DNA of 64,000 bases from assembly GCF_905147045.1 (NCBI RefSeq), contig NC_065889.1:129001-193000 (forward strand), given 5' to 3'. The first letter of the stretch is position 1, and the number at the start of each line of letters is the position of its first letter. A model generated the notes under the pieces. It had not been told where the DNA came from. It was given only the letters and a program-made list of their open reading frames with translations, and made no database searches. The translations under genes were made by a program, and so were the position numbers. Shown piece by piece: positions 47,431 through 59,095 of this stretch. The DNA is from Nymphalis io (lineage: Eukaryota > Arthropoda > Insecta > Lepidoptera > Nymphalidae).

Positions 47431-48438
47431 ATGTTTCTAACCAAAGTTTCAAGCAAGTGTAGTTACCTAAGAATAATTTGATATTCAAGACTTAATAATA
47501 ATAATCCACAACATAAATATTTATTTTGTAATCTATAAATTTCATAATTAATTAATGGATAATACAAAATATTGTTCTATTCTACTAGTATTGCTAATGA
47601 CGTGCTATCTCGACAAATATCGAATTGCACTGTCACTCAACCACAAAACCCGTTTCAAAGTGCAGTAGTGAAAACAGCTGCATTACTAAAAAAAATTATG
47701 ATTGATATCTTTTGACATTAAACGGTTAGAAAGGAAATCATTCGAGATTTATCTATCAACTTTTTAGGGCGAAACAGAAAATTATCCACAAAATATATAA
47801 TATTAGATATGCAAAGATAGACAAAACTTTTATTTGCACTCACACCACATTACAAACAAGTTTTCAATAATATCATTCCTAAATATATACAAAACATCGG
47901 CATAAACTAATTAAACCTTTAAATTATGAGAATTACAGTATTATAAAATCATTTTTTACAAACATTTACCAAATTATAGCACGGCATCTATCATTAACAA
48001 GCGAGGTGAGACGTCATCGCCGAAACTGTTTACAGTTCAGTAAATTTTAATTATAAGAAGTTAAAGCTTTTCTGGGGGTAATGGGGTGTGGCGACGACAA
48101 AATATTACGTTTTCTGGAAGTTTTTACAACTTTTGTCCTAATTCTGTTAAGAGCAGCTGCGATTTGTCCGAGTTAAAACTTAAATGATGTCTGTAATAAA
48201 TATTGACGGCTAATAGATATTTTATGTTAAACTATCGATAAACTGAAATAATATATAATTTAAAAAATAATGTATTTTTCCCATTGCCAAACAAACATCT
48301 TTCCTTTTAAAGATAACATTCGGAAGCGAAAACTGTGGATTGATGGATACATATGTGACAGAATTTTATTTGACATTCGGTGCCACCGAATCCGAGAGAT
48401 TAGATCTCAGCTCCTTTATATATATACTTCAATCAATT

Positions 48439-49640
48439 AATCAACAGCCAATCGTTGTCCACTGCTGAACATAGGCCTCTCCCAAGGTGCGCCAAAGTCT
48501 CCGCCTTCCGCATCCAGTTGGTGCCCGCCACCTTCTTAAGGTCGTCGGTCCACCTGGTTGGAGGGCGCCCTACGCTGCGCTTGCCGATTCGCGGTCTCCA
48601 CTCTAGGACTCGTCTGCTCCAACGGCCATCGGTCCTACGACATACGTGACCAGCCCACTGCCACTTCAGCCTGCTAATTTTGCAAGCTATGTCGGTGACT
48701 CCGGTTCTTTTCCGGAAAATCTCATTTCTGATCTTATCCTTCAAAGATACTCCGAGCATAGCTCGCTCCATAGCACGCTGAGCGACTTTGAATTTGTGAA
48801 CTAGTCCCGCAGTTAGTGTCCACGTTTCGGCACCGTATGTCATGGCAGGTAAGACGCATTGGTTGAAGACTTTCGTCTTCGTACTCGCCGTTTACATTGA
48901 CTCCATACCCAGTCCAAGACAGCGTCTTGAAAACGTCTTTCAACGCTTTGGTGAACAGTTTCTTCTGTCTCACCCCTCTGCGCAGTTGGATCGCCGAGTT
49001 GTACAGACATCTCAGTACCTCGATATATCTCCAGTCGATATGACATCTCTGCAATGAGTCGAGCACTGCCCAGGTTTTGATGAAGTCAAGGCTTTCGCGT
49101 AGTCCACAAATACACAGCGGCTGATTGTACTCTTCGGTCTTCTGCACAATCTGCCGAACACTATGGATGTGGTCCACGGTGCTGTAGCCTGATCGAAAGC
49201 CGGCTTGCTCTGGGGGCTGGAACTCGTCAAGTCGTCTGGCGAGACGGTTCGTGACGACTCTTGAGAACAGCTTATACACGTGACTCAGGAGGGAGATTGG
49301 TCTGTAGTTTTTCAAGAGGGTTTTATCACCTTTCTTGAAAAACAGTACCACCTCACCCCCGCTCCACGTTTCCGGGGTCTTGCCATGTTGGATGACGGAA
49401 TTAAAGAGGCTTGCTAGCTCTTTAAGGACCGGAGTCCCGCCTGCCTTAAGTAACTCTGTTGTGATTCCGTCATCTCCCGGAGCTTTGTTGTTTTTAAGCT
49501 GTTCTAGAGCCGCCCTAATCTCTCCTTGTCTGGTCAACGACCGGGAGCTCCTCGGAGTAATGGCGCATAAGAGGGGCGCGCTGGTCATCAATACTGATTC
49601 CCACGGGTTTATCCGATCTTGAAGAGAACAACTGCTCATA
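48439..49640 (-). pseudogene. RTE reverse transcriptase with active site deleted
   Basis: From the N side: IRAALEQLKNNKAPGDDGIT, a fingers/palm block (NYRPISLLSHVYKLFSRV, EQAGFRSGYSTVDHIHSV) and a palm motif A region where the frame shifts (FVDYAKA is in one frame, the sequence after it in another). A GVRQ turn shortened by several residues follows. After GVNVNGEY the sequence jumps directly to the segment that encodes the tail of VFNQCVLPAMTYGAETWTL. Everything between, including the catalytic FADD-type motif and the NLDKTKVMFN block present in the 9.4-kb copy, is deleted. An 8-nt deletion near 48487 (compared with the 9.4-kb copy) shifts the frame again before the C-terminus. Clearly inactive. 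Confidence 0.88.
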
Positions 49641-49853
49641 AAACCTCTACTTCTCCGACAATCTCAGGCCTAGAGGTAACGACCCCACCATTTTCAGTTT
49701 TAAGTTTTTTTAAGACGTGGCCTCCCAAACTTGCGAGCGAACACTTTCGATCCCCGATTTTGCTCAATCGCAGCCTTGATGGCACGGGTATTGGAGCTTC
49801 GGAGATCGCGTCGCCTCAGCGTTTTTATTGTTCGGTTTAAGGCCTTATCTGAC

Positions 49854-50141
49854 AAAAACTATGGTGGTAGGGCTTTGTGCAAGCTCGTCTGGGTAGGTAC
49901 CACCCACTCATCAGATATTCTACCGCAAAACAGCAATACTTGATATTGTTGTGTTCCGGTTTGAAGGGTGAGTGAGCCAGTGTAATTACAGGCACAAGGG
50001 ACATAAAATCTTAGTTCCCAAGGTAGCGATGGTTGACATTTCTTACAATGCCAATGTCTAAGAGCGTTGGTGACCACTTACCATCAGGTGGCCCATATGC
50101 TCGTCCGCCTTCCTATTCTATAAAAAAAAAAAAACGATGGT
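49854..50141 (+). mobile_element. SINE family A nested in the RTE, near-perfect duplication
   Basis: A young SINE A from GGTAGGGCTTTGTGC to TTCCTATTCTATA and poly(A). It is flanked by AAAAACTATGGT (49854-49865) and AAAAACGATGGT (50130-50141), a 12-bp target-site duplication with one mismatch. The RTE endonuclease frame (RKRRELP) breaks exactly at the insertion. A short internal part (GGTGGCGCATTGG) is deleted relative to other copies. It must be younger than the RTE insertion. Confidence 0.88.
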
Positions 50142-51100
50142 AGTTCTCGTCGTTTTCTCATGAGTGGTGCGTTGTCTCTTCTCTGTGGCGGAAAACACTT
50201 GCGGGATGTGTTTTGCAGTATTTTGACCAGCGTGTTGGTTTTCTCATCAATGCTGCTTACGGTTTCCAACGCGGTGAATTGATTTTGAAGTTCCATTTGA
50301 AACTTTTCGGAGCCTTGAGCAGCCTGGAGCATGGTAGATCGGAGAGTAGACCTCATCATTCTCGATCTTTCGGCTTTGAAGTCGATATTTAGAGTGCCTC
50401 GAACCAAGCGGTGATCACTTCCGGTATTAAACCTGTTGATCACTGAAACATATCTAAATATGTGCCTTTTATTCGAAATTATAAAGTCTATCTCGTTCCT
50501 TGTCACGTTATCGGGGCTTCGCCAGGTCCACCTCCTCTGAGGCTTCTTTTGAAAGAAAGAATTCATCAAAAAGAGCCCCTGTGCTTCGAGAAAGTTTACC
50601 AGCATTTGCCCCCTGTGATTTTTGCAGCCCAAGCCGTAAGGTCCGACTTTCGATTCACCGCTATCTTGTACTCCCACTTTAGCATTAAAGTCTCCCATAA
50701 CAACATTGTAGTGGGCCTTCGAGGTGTCGTTGAGGGCCTTTGCGATGTCCTCGTACATCGCTTCGACCACATCATCGGATTATGTCGAAGTTGGCGCATA
50801 TACCTGTACGACTTTCAGGGAGTACCTGTCGGAAAGTTTTAGGACAAGGTTCGACGCACTACTGATTTCCACAATGCTGCTAATGAGATCCTTTTGGACT
50901 AGAAAACCGACACCACCCTGGGAGAGGTTATCACCTTCTCGGAAGTAGAGTAAGTTACCGGACTCTAGAGTTATCGTGTCCTCCCCCTGTCTTCGGACTT
51001 CAGATAACCCCACTATGTGCCAGTTTATATGACTTAACTCTACTTCTAATTCGGCGAGGTGATGGTCCAGCCTCATCGAGCGTCCATTGTACGTTGCCAT
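50135..51100 (-). pseudogene. RTE apurinic-type endonuclease domain
   Basis: Minus-strand frames give, in order, MATYNGRSMRLDHHL, GLSEVRRQGEDTI (catalytic Glu), QVYAPTST, VVMGDFNAKVG (Asp/Asn motif), RNEIDFIISNKRHIF and NTGSDHRLVRGTL (the S-D-H catalytic end). These are the motifs of the LINE endonuclease that nicks target DNA. The reading passes from one frame (start to about 50780) to another (50770-50135), so an indel separates the halves. The extreme N-terminus is absent. Similar sequences are often annotated in insects as craniofacial development protein 2-like, a database artefact of this endonuclease. Confidence 0.85.
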
Positions 51101-51267
51101 GTGAAGTCCTTAATTAATTACCAGTTAATTAATAATTAGAATAAAAAAATGGAATTTATATAATATTAATATTATAGAGCTATTAAAGTTGTCGTTTGTT
51201 TGATCTCACTAACATAACAAACTAGAAGTCCAATTAAAATATATATATACGACGGCGAGTATACGCT

Positions 51268-51382
51268 GTAACAGTACAGTAACAGCCTGTTAATGTCCCA
51301 CTTCTGGGCTAAGGCCTCCTCTCCCTTTTGAGGAGAAGGTTGAGGTTTTGAGGAGAGAGTATAAGCTGGCACTTATTTTATT
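51268..51382 (-). mobile_element. SINE family B, 3' end
   Basis: AGTAACAGCCTGTTAATGTC, CCACTTCTGGGCTAAGGCCT, CCTCTCCCTTTTGAGGAGAA, then a short duplication of TTGAGGAGA and AAGCTGGCACTTATT. Only the 3' block is present. Confidence 0.8.
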
Positions 51383-51628
51383 AGAATAGCAACACCACAT
51401 AAGGTGGCAGACGTCAAGTTGTGTGACCAATAATGGAAATATAAAATATAATGGTGTGTCTATCAGTAGCGCGTGTGATCATTTGTCTAGCGGCCCCCTT
51501 GGTCTCTTGGTCTCTCACTCTCAGGACAGCGCCAGCGCCGGACGTGCGCCCTGACTGATTTAATAAAATCAACATATTGGACGACAATGGCGGCCATTAA
51601 TATGGCAATCTATTCGAATCGGCAACAT

Positions 51629-51635
<7 letters not shown>

Positions 51636-51660
<25 letters not shown>
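51636..51660. repeat. (TA)n microsatellite
   Basis: About 12 TA units. A 92-codon frame across it encodes an IY repeat, a microsatellite artefact. Confidence 0.95.
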
Positions 51661-51666
<6 letters not shown>

Positions 51667-51869
51667 TTATAGTCTATATAACACAAGGCTACCAACCACA
51701 ACCATGGGCGAAGCAGTAGTTCGTTTAACGCGTGTGAGAACGAGCGGAGCAGCTAGTAATTGGATTATCTTTAACGCGACTATCTCTGCATTTGCATACT
51801 TGTTGCATAAATTCGTAGGAAACAATGCTTTTGAGAGAAACTTACGAGTAGGTAACCTAGATTAAAAAC

Positions 51870-52640
51870 GAACTGATAAAATATATATAGGATGAATAGA
51901 AAGGATTGCATTTTTAAATTATATCGTAACAACTACGTTACGAAATATAATTAAAGTATTGGAGATAGCATTATCTTCATTACAAAGTTCGTAACGTAGT
52001 CGTGATAAAGTCACCAAGACCGAATAGACTATGTCAAGAATTTCGAGACATTTCGGATGGCTAACTTAATTATCCGAGCACCTTGGTCCCAATATGTTAC
52101 GGCTAGATCAAACGCTCGAATGTGCAATTAAGTGCACTTTGCAGTATAATATAACTGACTATTTCCTTAAGTTATGTTTCACATAACCAGAATTTTATTA
52201 TAAATAAATATTAAAGTTTTGTCAGTAAATAATAGTAGTACAATATAATGTTCACGATGCCAAAATAACCTTTCAGACGCCTTAGCGGTTAGCTCTTAGT
52301 AACGAACAGGGTCGTTCGACTTGACGAGCGATATAAAAAACAACTTCTAATCTTCAAAACTGATGTTCGCTTTAATAAAAGTTTAACTGCACTTTTAGTT
52401 GTTCGCGTTTCATAAACCGGCGCGCTCGTAACATTAAAAGTTCGAGCGCGAGACACACGCAGATGTGTATTCTTATAAAACGATTAAAATTAAGCCGTTT
52501 ACAGATATTTGTGTAGATTGAGATTTAAGACATTCCATGCATTTATTTCTCGCTGTATAATTGGAATGAGGACGAAACTTTTAGTAAAGTTTAATTGGTA
52601 TTCTATATATAGGTCTACGTTCTACAGAAATGGCTCGGTA
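51870..52640. other. non-coding stretch
   Basis: AT-rich with a GC-richer patch at about 52390-52460 (ACCGGCGCGCTCG). No gene or repeat was recognised. Confidence 0.4.
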
Positions 52641-52643
52641 CAT

Positions 52644-52723
52644 TTTTACACAGATACAAAATCCTACGTTCGGTCATAACTTCAAGTCAATTTAAAAAAA
52701 TTAACATTCGATTACAGTAGATC
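52644..52723 (+). repeat. unclassified local repeat, copy 1
   Basis: TTTTTACACAGATACAAAATC is followed by a CATAAC-T-CAA block, AATTTAAAAAAATTAACATT and GATTACAGTAG. A related order is found at 53746-53813. Confidence 0.5.
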
Positions 52724-52724
52724 T

Positions 52725-52900
52725 TAACCGAAGATAGCGGGCTTAGATTCGGTCAAGTACCACTGAACGGCATTTGCTTGATTTGTAAAATTCTACCACC
52801 TTTGTATCCCGCATTGAATGATGAAGGGGACAGCTCCAAACTCAAACTTAAGAGAGGAGCGCTTTACCCAGATGTGGATTATATACGAGCTGTTTAGTAG
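52725..52900 (+). mobile_element. degraded SINE family B copy
   Basis: CTTAACCGAAGATAGCGGGC, CGCATTGAATGATGAAGGGG, ACAGCTCCAAACTC and GAGAGGAGCGCTTTACCCAG follow the order of SINE B with heavy divergence. Confidence 0.5.
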
Positions 52901-53217
52901 CTTAGTCTGAGTATATATGTACATACGTAGTACAATCAATTCAACAGTAATTTCACAACGGAGTTTTTTTATAAGGTATCAATGTAATTACTGGCACAAG
53001 ATAGGATTAAACAATTTAGCTATTGTGGTCAGCAGGGCGTTGATGATCCTAAACTTAAGCCTGTATGGGCAATGGCATGTAAACAATTATTCAATAGCAT
53101 CAACTCGCGTATTTGCTGTAAAAAAGTAGCACCATTAGATATTTTACAAGAAATATTTTTAAATAAATAAAACCGACGTCCGAAAATCGTCATTGAAATA
53201 ACGAATCTATTTCTGAC

Positions 53218-53337
53218 CTTTTTTTTGTCATTTCTCGTAGATATGACTCAACGTCCGTCACGTCTACGCGCTCGCCGTCACGCTGACACGCATGTATTTC
53301 GGAATTTCCGAAAATTTTCCGCATCATTTTGTCACAT
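53218..53337 (-). CDS. candidate host exon, unassigned
   Basis: On the minus strand TATATTTTATGTAAACAG forms an acceptor. The frame after it runs KMMRKIFGNSEIHACQRDG, then DVTDVESYLREMTKK, to AAG|GTCAGA, a weaker donor; this interval is 120 nt and enters and leaves in the same phase. Without splicing the frame continues RSEIDSLFQ to a stop at 53190, so it could instead be a terminal exon. The mix of charged residues and the GC content (GACGGCGAGCGCGTAGACGT) differ from chance frames nearby. Product unknown. The phase leaving it is compatible with the candidate exon at 16642-16711. Confidence 0.38.
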
Positions 53338-53745
53338 CTGTTTACATAAAATATATATTTAAATGTTCCCATAATCGAGGCCACATTAAAGACCGATTTC
53401 ACACAAAAAACAAGTGAGCTGCACTGTCGTTGCTCATTATATATTTAAAATAAATGATATATGTACAGGTTTATAATATACATGATGTATGTTAGAAATT
53501 GATAATAATATCTAATGTTATATTTTAATAACAGTAGCTACTAACTAGACTACTTAAAATTCGAAAAAAAATCTTGTTAGTAAAATTTCTTTTCACAGTT
53601 TACTTTAATTATTTATTTTAATATTTATTACAAAGCCCATCCCATATCAATCATCACTATTCAATAATAATTGAATATTCATTTTAAGACCGCTTTTTGT
53701 ATTGCTATCGATGTACCTTTTTTGTAAAAGCGCGACAAAATACCT

Positions 53746-53813
53746 TTTTACGCAGATACAAAATCGTCATAACGTCAAATATCAATTAAAAAATAAACAT
53801 TTGAATACAGTAG
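53746..53813 (+). repeat. unclassified local repeat, copy 2
   Basis: TTTTTACGCAGATACAAAATC, a GTCATAACGTCAAATATCAA block, AAAAATAAACATTTG and AATACAGTAG. Same order as copy 1 about 1.1 kb to the left. Confidence 0.5.
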
Positions 53814-54701
53814 AAAAAAAAATATAAAGTAATTCTTAAATAAGTAAATACTGTTTCAAAAATATAACATGACAGCTTTTTATCATTTGCTTACAATACT
53901 ATTAACACAAAGCACAACATTTTTTTAACTTGTATCATCCGATTACATAGTAATTTATACGCCTTGAAAACATCAAATTCCAAAACATCGATATTTGAGA
54001 TTTAAAATAAAGTATTAAAAACTTTAGAGATTATTAATAATCTAAAGGATACTACATAACTTGCTTTTTTTAATTGTAAAAAAAATCCGAAGATTCCGAA
54101 CAAAATATCTTATAACTACAGTACAACTACTATAAGAACAGTCAACCCCATGTATTCAACGTATATGCGCCGCAAAACATGGAACCTTAAACGTTATATA
54201 GAAACAGTTTCGATGATATTGATGCCAGTAAACTAACTGTACCCACGCAGGCGGAAAAACAGAAAGCCCTTGGATTTGTAAAAACATTCTTAGAAGTTAT
54301 TCCTCGGGATGAGAAATCCTCATTCACAACAATATCTAATAATAAGCTTTATTACTTTATAAATGTGACTGGAAAACTAAGAATAAGATGGTAAATATAA
54401 CATCACAAACACATATGCACACCACGTGACTTTTTCATTCGCATGCACGCACACACGGAAATACTTCGTACAGTATTGTATGGCAATAAAATTGATGATC
54501 ATCGCTATTCGATGAGCAGTGAAATCTCATCTGAAGCGATGATTGGATCCGAGCTGCTCGTAAAATATACAAATCAAATTAAAAGGATAGTAATCAAATG
54601 TAACGAATATCGTGATTTAATCAAAATTATATTTATTTGCCGGACGGGTAGAGTACGTCGAATTATATGCCGAACAGAAAGTTAAGTAAAAGTAAATGCT
54701 A

Positions 54702-54906
54702 TTCCCTTTCCTCTGAGCGAGAAGGCTGTTTCCATCTCCCTCCTCCAATGCGGGTTGCGACATACGATAAGATGTGGCAGATTTTCATCGAGCAGATGCA
54801 AGTATCCTCAAGATGTTGTCCTGTCGATTCACTTGTGAGCTTGAACCCGCACCTTCGCAGTAGTCTTAAGAATTACACTTAACCCACTGAGCCATCGCGG
54901 ATTGAC
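54702..54906 (-). mobile_element. SINE family B, full length, short form
   Basis: On the minus strand the head is CCGCGATGGCTCAGTGGGTT (A box) and GGTGCGGGTTCAAGCTCA (B box). The body follows with CATCTTGAGGATACTTGCAT, CAACCCGCATTGGAGGAGGG and GAGAGGAAAGG-type 3' sequence. Confidence 0.75.
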
Positions 54907-54909
54907 TAG

Positions 54910-57900
54910 AGCAAGGTAATAAACAATAAGGAATAAAGTAAACAATACATCATACGTACCAATGTAATATATTATAGCTGACAGCACATTTTATTTGTTG
55001 TTATGTGAATAAACACATTATAGTTTATATAAATGTTTTTTATAGGCGATACGAATATTTTATTATTATTTAATATTCCCTTATGTCGTATATTCTTAAA
55101 TTATGATGTACAAATTACATTACACTAAATATATTTAAATAGCAAACGTATATGATTTATGAAAAATAGTAACAATGAGTTTCTTGCCAATTTTTTTCGA
55201 GAGAATGATTGTTAAGCTTTGTTGAACAAAGATTTTTTTAATTAAAATTTATTAATTTGAAGTTTATGGATAAGCTACTTAAGCTGTAATTATTAAATTT
55301 AATTTAAACGGCGGAGAGTTTAAACGAAGAGGCGCCAATGTCAAGTATTTTCGAAGATTCTAATGAAATAAATTATACACGTAACTCGCTAATGCAAGTT
55401 ATACGCACCAAACCTAATAGTTATCGATCTTCCCGTTCGCCCAACACAAAGACAACGCCACGTGTCCCGTGAAACTAGTCGAGTGTAACATGGAATGTAC
55501 GGCATATGCATACCGCTTCACCGGCGGCTAATTACGAACAACCGTCCGTGGAGATAACAATATCAGTGTAATGCACTTGTATCACAGAGACACATGTGCC
55601 GGCGAAAATAAATGTCCACGCCATGTCTTGGCCGCGACACGCCGTGTACTTGGCAGCCGCCGATATCCACGAATAGATAAACTGGCCATTGTAACACTTG
55701 TGATCGCGCATTCATCACTTTGACCACTGAAACATCCGCCACGAATAGCGAATTATACAATAATTTAGAAAATAATAACCAGTCACCAAGATAGATAAAG
55801 AAATTCTATATTGTATTGCAATAGCTGTACTAGCTAACAAACACAAATAATAGTAAATCGAATAGATTTAGCAGCTATTATTTTTTATATCAGTTGTGAC
55901 TTTGTGCGATTGTATGCGAGCAAACGAGACTTAGATTACATCCCACAGCATCATGTCGGCAATCGTACTTCAGTGCCAACTATTATTTTAACAACGTCCG
56001 AGATCAGAGGTGACAATTACAAGCAGGTTTTTGACATCTGATTACTAATAAAGCATTGTTGCAAATTCTGTTGTGAGGTAATATATGTATATATATAAAG
56101 ATAAAATATTGCTGTAATCTTTTGGCGGTTGTGCAGTTGAAACGTATAGGAACACTTGAAGTTGTTTAAGAGGTTACGACTCCAGGTCTTAAAGTCTTGA
56201 CAATACAAACAGCAAAACATTTACACTTTTTCTGTGATTTTATTATTGTCTTCATATTGGTATTTTTTTACGAATTTGAAACAAACTTAGACGTTTGTTT
56301 TACAGAATAAAACATTTTCTATTGCAATTCAACACATCTGAACCTCCTAATTACATTTAGTAAAATGTTAACTAAGTCCGTATTTGTAAAATCCTTTCAT
56401 CATCGTTGAACAGTTTTATATACATATTAACATGTTTTTATGTTTATTAACTAAGAGAAAACTGGCTTTTGATAATATTTAAAAATTATAATTTTATTAT
56501 TATATTGCATATGTTACATTGACAATAAAGAGCAACGATGTAGTTTTTGTTTAATATAAGATTAATAAGATCAATGCACGCCATGGTAAGCTAAGTAGCG
56601 TAAATAAAGAGTTAATATTTTCGTAAATTGCACTCTTGGTAATGCAAACTACGTCAGACGTCATAATTATTATTGAATGTACCATTGTATCGTAATAAAA
56701 TCAACGGTACGAGTTATTTATTATAAACATTTTGGCATCAACTTCGAGAACATAAAAGCGCTCTTATTTGCAGTAACACTTGATGTACAAGAAACTAATA
56801 AAAGGAATCTCGAAGAGAGCAACGACCGTTTGAAAATTTTATATTAAAAAAATTAAGTCAAAAGAAAGTCAGACAAGTTAAAAAGGCTGTATACGAGTCT
56901 ATACGAGTACACTTCTAAGACAGCGGAGATTGACAGCTTTACTTATTTCATTATTACAATATTATTTGTTATTAAAATTTCATACGAAAACATAATGATT
57001 TACTAAATTTGCTCGTTCGGTGAGACAACATTCTCTCATATATGTACTGTTGACAGAATTCCGTTTAAATTTCATTTAAAAATAATTGATTGTGAAGTTA
57101 TCCAATATCATTTATCTTAGGATTGTGAACTTGTCCGTTTTCGTTAAATCCTCTTATTTGTTAACGAACCTCTATTTTCTCTCTTTCAAAGTCCAATGGA
57201 GTCGCAATTCAACGCGAATGGAATGGTATGTATGACATGGAAAGTAAAAGTGGGAGAAGCTTACTACTAAAATGATTCCATTATACCCATTCATAGTATG
57301 TAAAGATTTTTATTTGAATTTGTGTAGTCTTTTATCTTTCGTGTTATATTTTTTTAATTTCATAAAATCACAAACAAATTTGATATTTATGGACTACTAC
57401 TAAAATAAATATTAAAATACAACTGAAAAATAATTTTGAAATTGAAAAAATATGCTGAGTGATATACTTATGTGTGCGTATGTACATATGGATATAAGTA
57501 TATATACGTGCGCGACATCACAACTCGTACGCTTGTAGACCGCGACCGTGGCGCGTTGGCGAGCAGGCCGATTCTGTTTCGGACTGTCCGCTAGTCGAGC
57601 AGATTTATGACACATATTTGATAGCAGATACAAATCATAATACATTAAGTAGAAAAGATACTAACCATTATTTTATAAAATAAATGTTCTGTACGTGGAC
57701 ATTAAATATTGTTTCAAAAACGATAAATAGATTGATAAAAAACTTATTGCCCTTAATTACAAAAATAAAAGGATTTACGGAAAAAGTTAAATAAAATTGC
57801 AGGCCAAGGCTTAGCGCTAATAGAGGTTTATATTAATTATTGTGCTCTAGTAATTACCACTGATAGAGGTTAAGTCAAGTGAATAAATAAAATCGAATCA

Positions 57901-58260
57901 AAATATACTTTATTCAAATATCTTTTTACAATATATATATATATATATATATATCCGATTGTTCTTTTCTTCCGATTGTTAACAAGTCCTAATTCCACGC
58001 TTTTTTGTGATCAACATCTTGCTAAACTTATCTTGCTAAACTTAACTTAACGATTTAAATTTATCAATTGGCAAATACCTGCGAAATTAGATTATAGAAA
58101 AAAATATTTTGCCCGAGTAAAGATTTATTACCTTTGTGGAGTCGGAAACTTGGTATTATAAGCTAACCTTTATTTCGTGTTTACAGTGATGATCACTGTT
58201 TCTATCAAAATGATCAGTGTTGTTGTGAATATGTATAACATTGTTGTAAATATATTGTGA
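54910..58260. other. mostly AT-rich, no gene assembled
   Basis: Reversed traces of repeat H occur at 55.16-55.24 kb. A GC-richer island at about 55440-55750 has open frames on both strands and so gives no coding signal; it could be regulatory. A second island at 57500-57605 (GCGACCGTGGCGCGTTGGCG) follows a TATATATA. A microsatellite is at 57931-57954. Confidence 0.4.
57931..57954. repeat. (AT)n microsatellite
   Basis: About 12 AT units. Confidence 0.95.
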
Positions 58261-58308
58261 CGTGTTCCATTATGTCAAAACATCCCATAGAGTCTCAATC
58301 TCCAAGAT

Positions 58309-58341
58309 TATAAATAGACCGGACGGACAGCTCTATTCAGT
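58309..58341 (+). promoter_or_regulatory. TATA box plus initiator at canonical spacing
   Basis: TATAAATAG starts at 58309 and the arthropod initiator TCAGT lies at 58337-58341. The A expected as +1 is at 58339, so the TATA box starts at -30, the classical distance. The intervening ACCGGACGGACAGCTC is GC-rich. Downstream there is no clear long frame; the first ATG opens 21 codons only. It could drive an unseen transcript, or it may be a relic of a retroelement LTR, which often has this layout. LTR borders were looked for but not found. Confidence 0.4.
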
Positions 58342-59095
58342 AACATAAAAACTGTTTCAATATCTGTAGCGGGGCGTTATCCAAATTTAATACCGAGAGA
58401 CGTACATGATATACTATAAAAATAACCGAAATATACAAGTCGAGCGGTATCAATATCAATTAGTTGTCTAACTTTTCTAACCGTGTACCAGCATACAACC
58501 CGCGGAGCTGAGTCATTCTGTCAGAGACGCAACTAAATTGTATATACTAGAAACTATCTACGTTTTTGAAAACTCCCGTTTATTTTCCAAGAATAATCGA
58601 GTTCATTTACATGAATAATAGGAAGTAGACACTATTTTAGATTCAGAAATGAAGATTTTTAGAGCAATATAAAATATTCGAATTACTAAAATCAATCAAT
58701 TACTACGTTGATTTGCCTAGCATTCGAACCGGCATATGTTTGCGTTCCTCTTAAACACTGAATCACTCACTCCCACTAATGACGGATTAAGAACGGTTCC
58801 CGACCGTCACTAGCGAGCGTCCCTTCCTCGATACTTTTTTTTAATATAAGCAAAATAGTATCTGTACTGTCTTTTGTGTCCGTGTTTCTTTTTCTTTGTT
58901 TCGTTTCGCTCCGGTATTAGCGAATATCTTGTATATTATATACGTATATATCTCTCGACGCACGTGGCGTGGTGTTTTGGTATTTCGTTGTATACATGGG
59001 CACATTTTTTCGCGTCACAACAATCCAGTTTCAGTTAAATCGATTAAATGCATATTCGGCCGTAAACCTACAAATCTTTTTCATAATAATAGCAT

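Larger units (their letters stand above)
45110..48430. other. AT-rich non-coding stretch
   Basis: Contains a 25-bp tandem duplication near 46.6 kb and repeat H at 47.33 kb; otherwise nothing was recognised. A donor-like CATACAG|GTAAGT lies on the minus strand near 46550, but no exon could be defined next to it. Confidence 0.45.
48439..51100 (-). mobile_element. RTE-clade LINE, longer but broken copy with nested SINE
   Basis: A second copy of the RTE at 9.4 kb, here extending upstream into the endonuclease. On the minus strand, from 51100 down: endonuclease, a nested SINE A (about 49866-50134), the reverse-transcriptase region, an internal deletion that removes the active site, then the C-terminal part ending in a TTGATTAATTGATTGA tail. 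The first endonuclease motif region is short at its N-terminus, so the copy is also 5'-truncated. No target-site duplication could be assigned with confidence. Confidence 0.88.

Noticed and set aside
51587..51865. 92-codon frame with IY repeats
   Set aside because: Driven by a (TA)n microsatellite; the MGEAVVRLTR part after it lacks a convincing donor and ends in AT-rich sequence.
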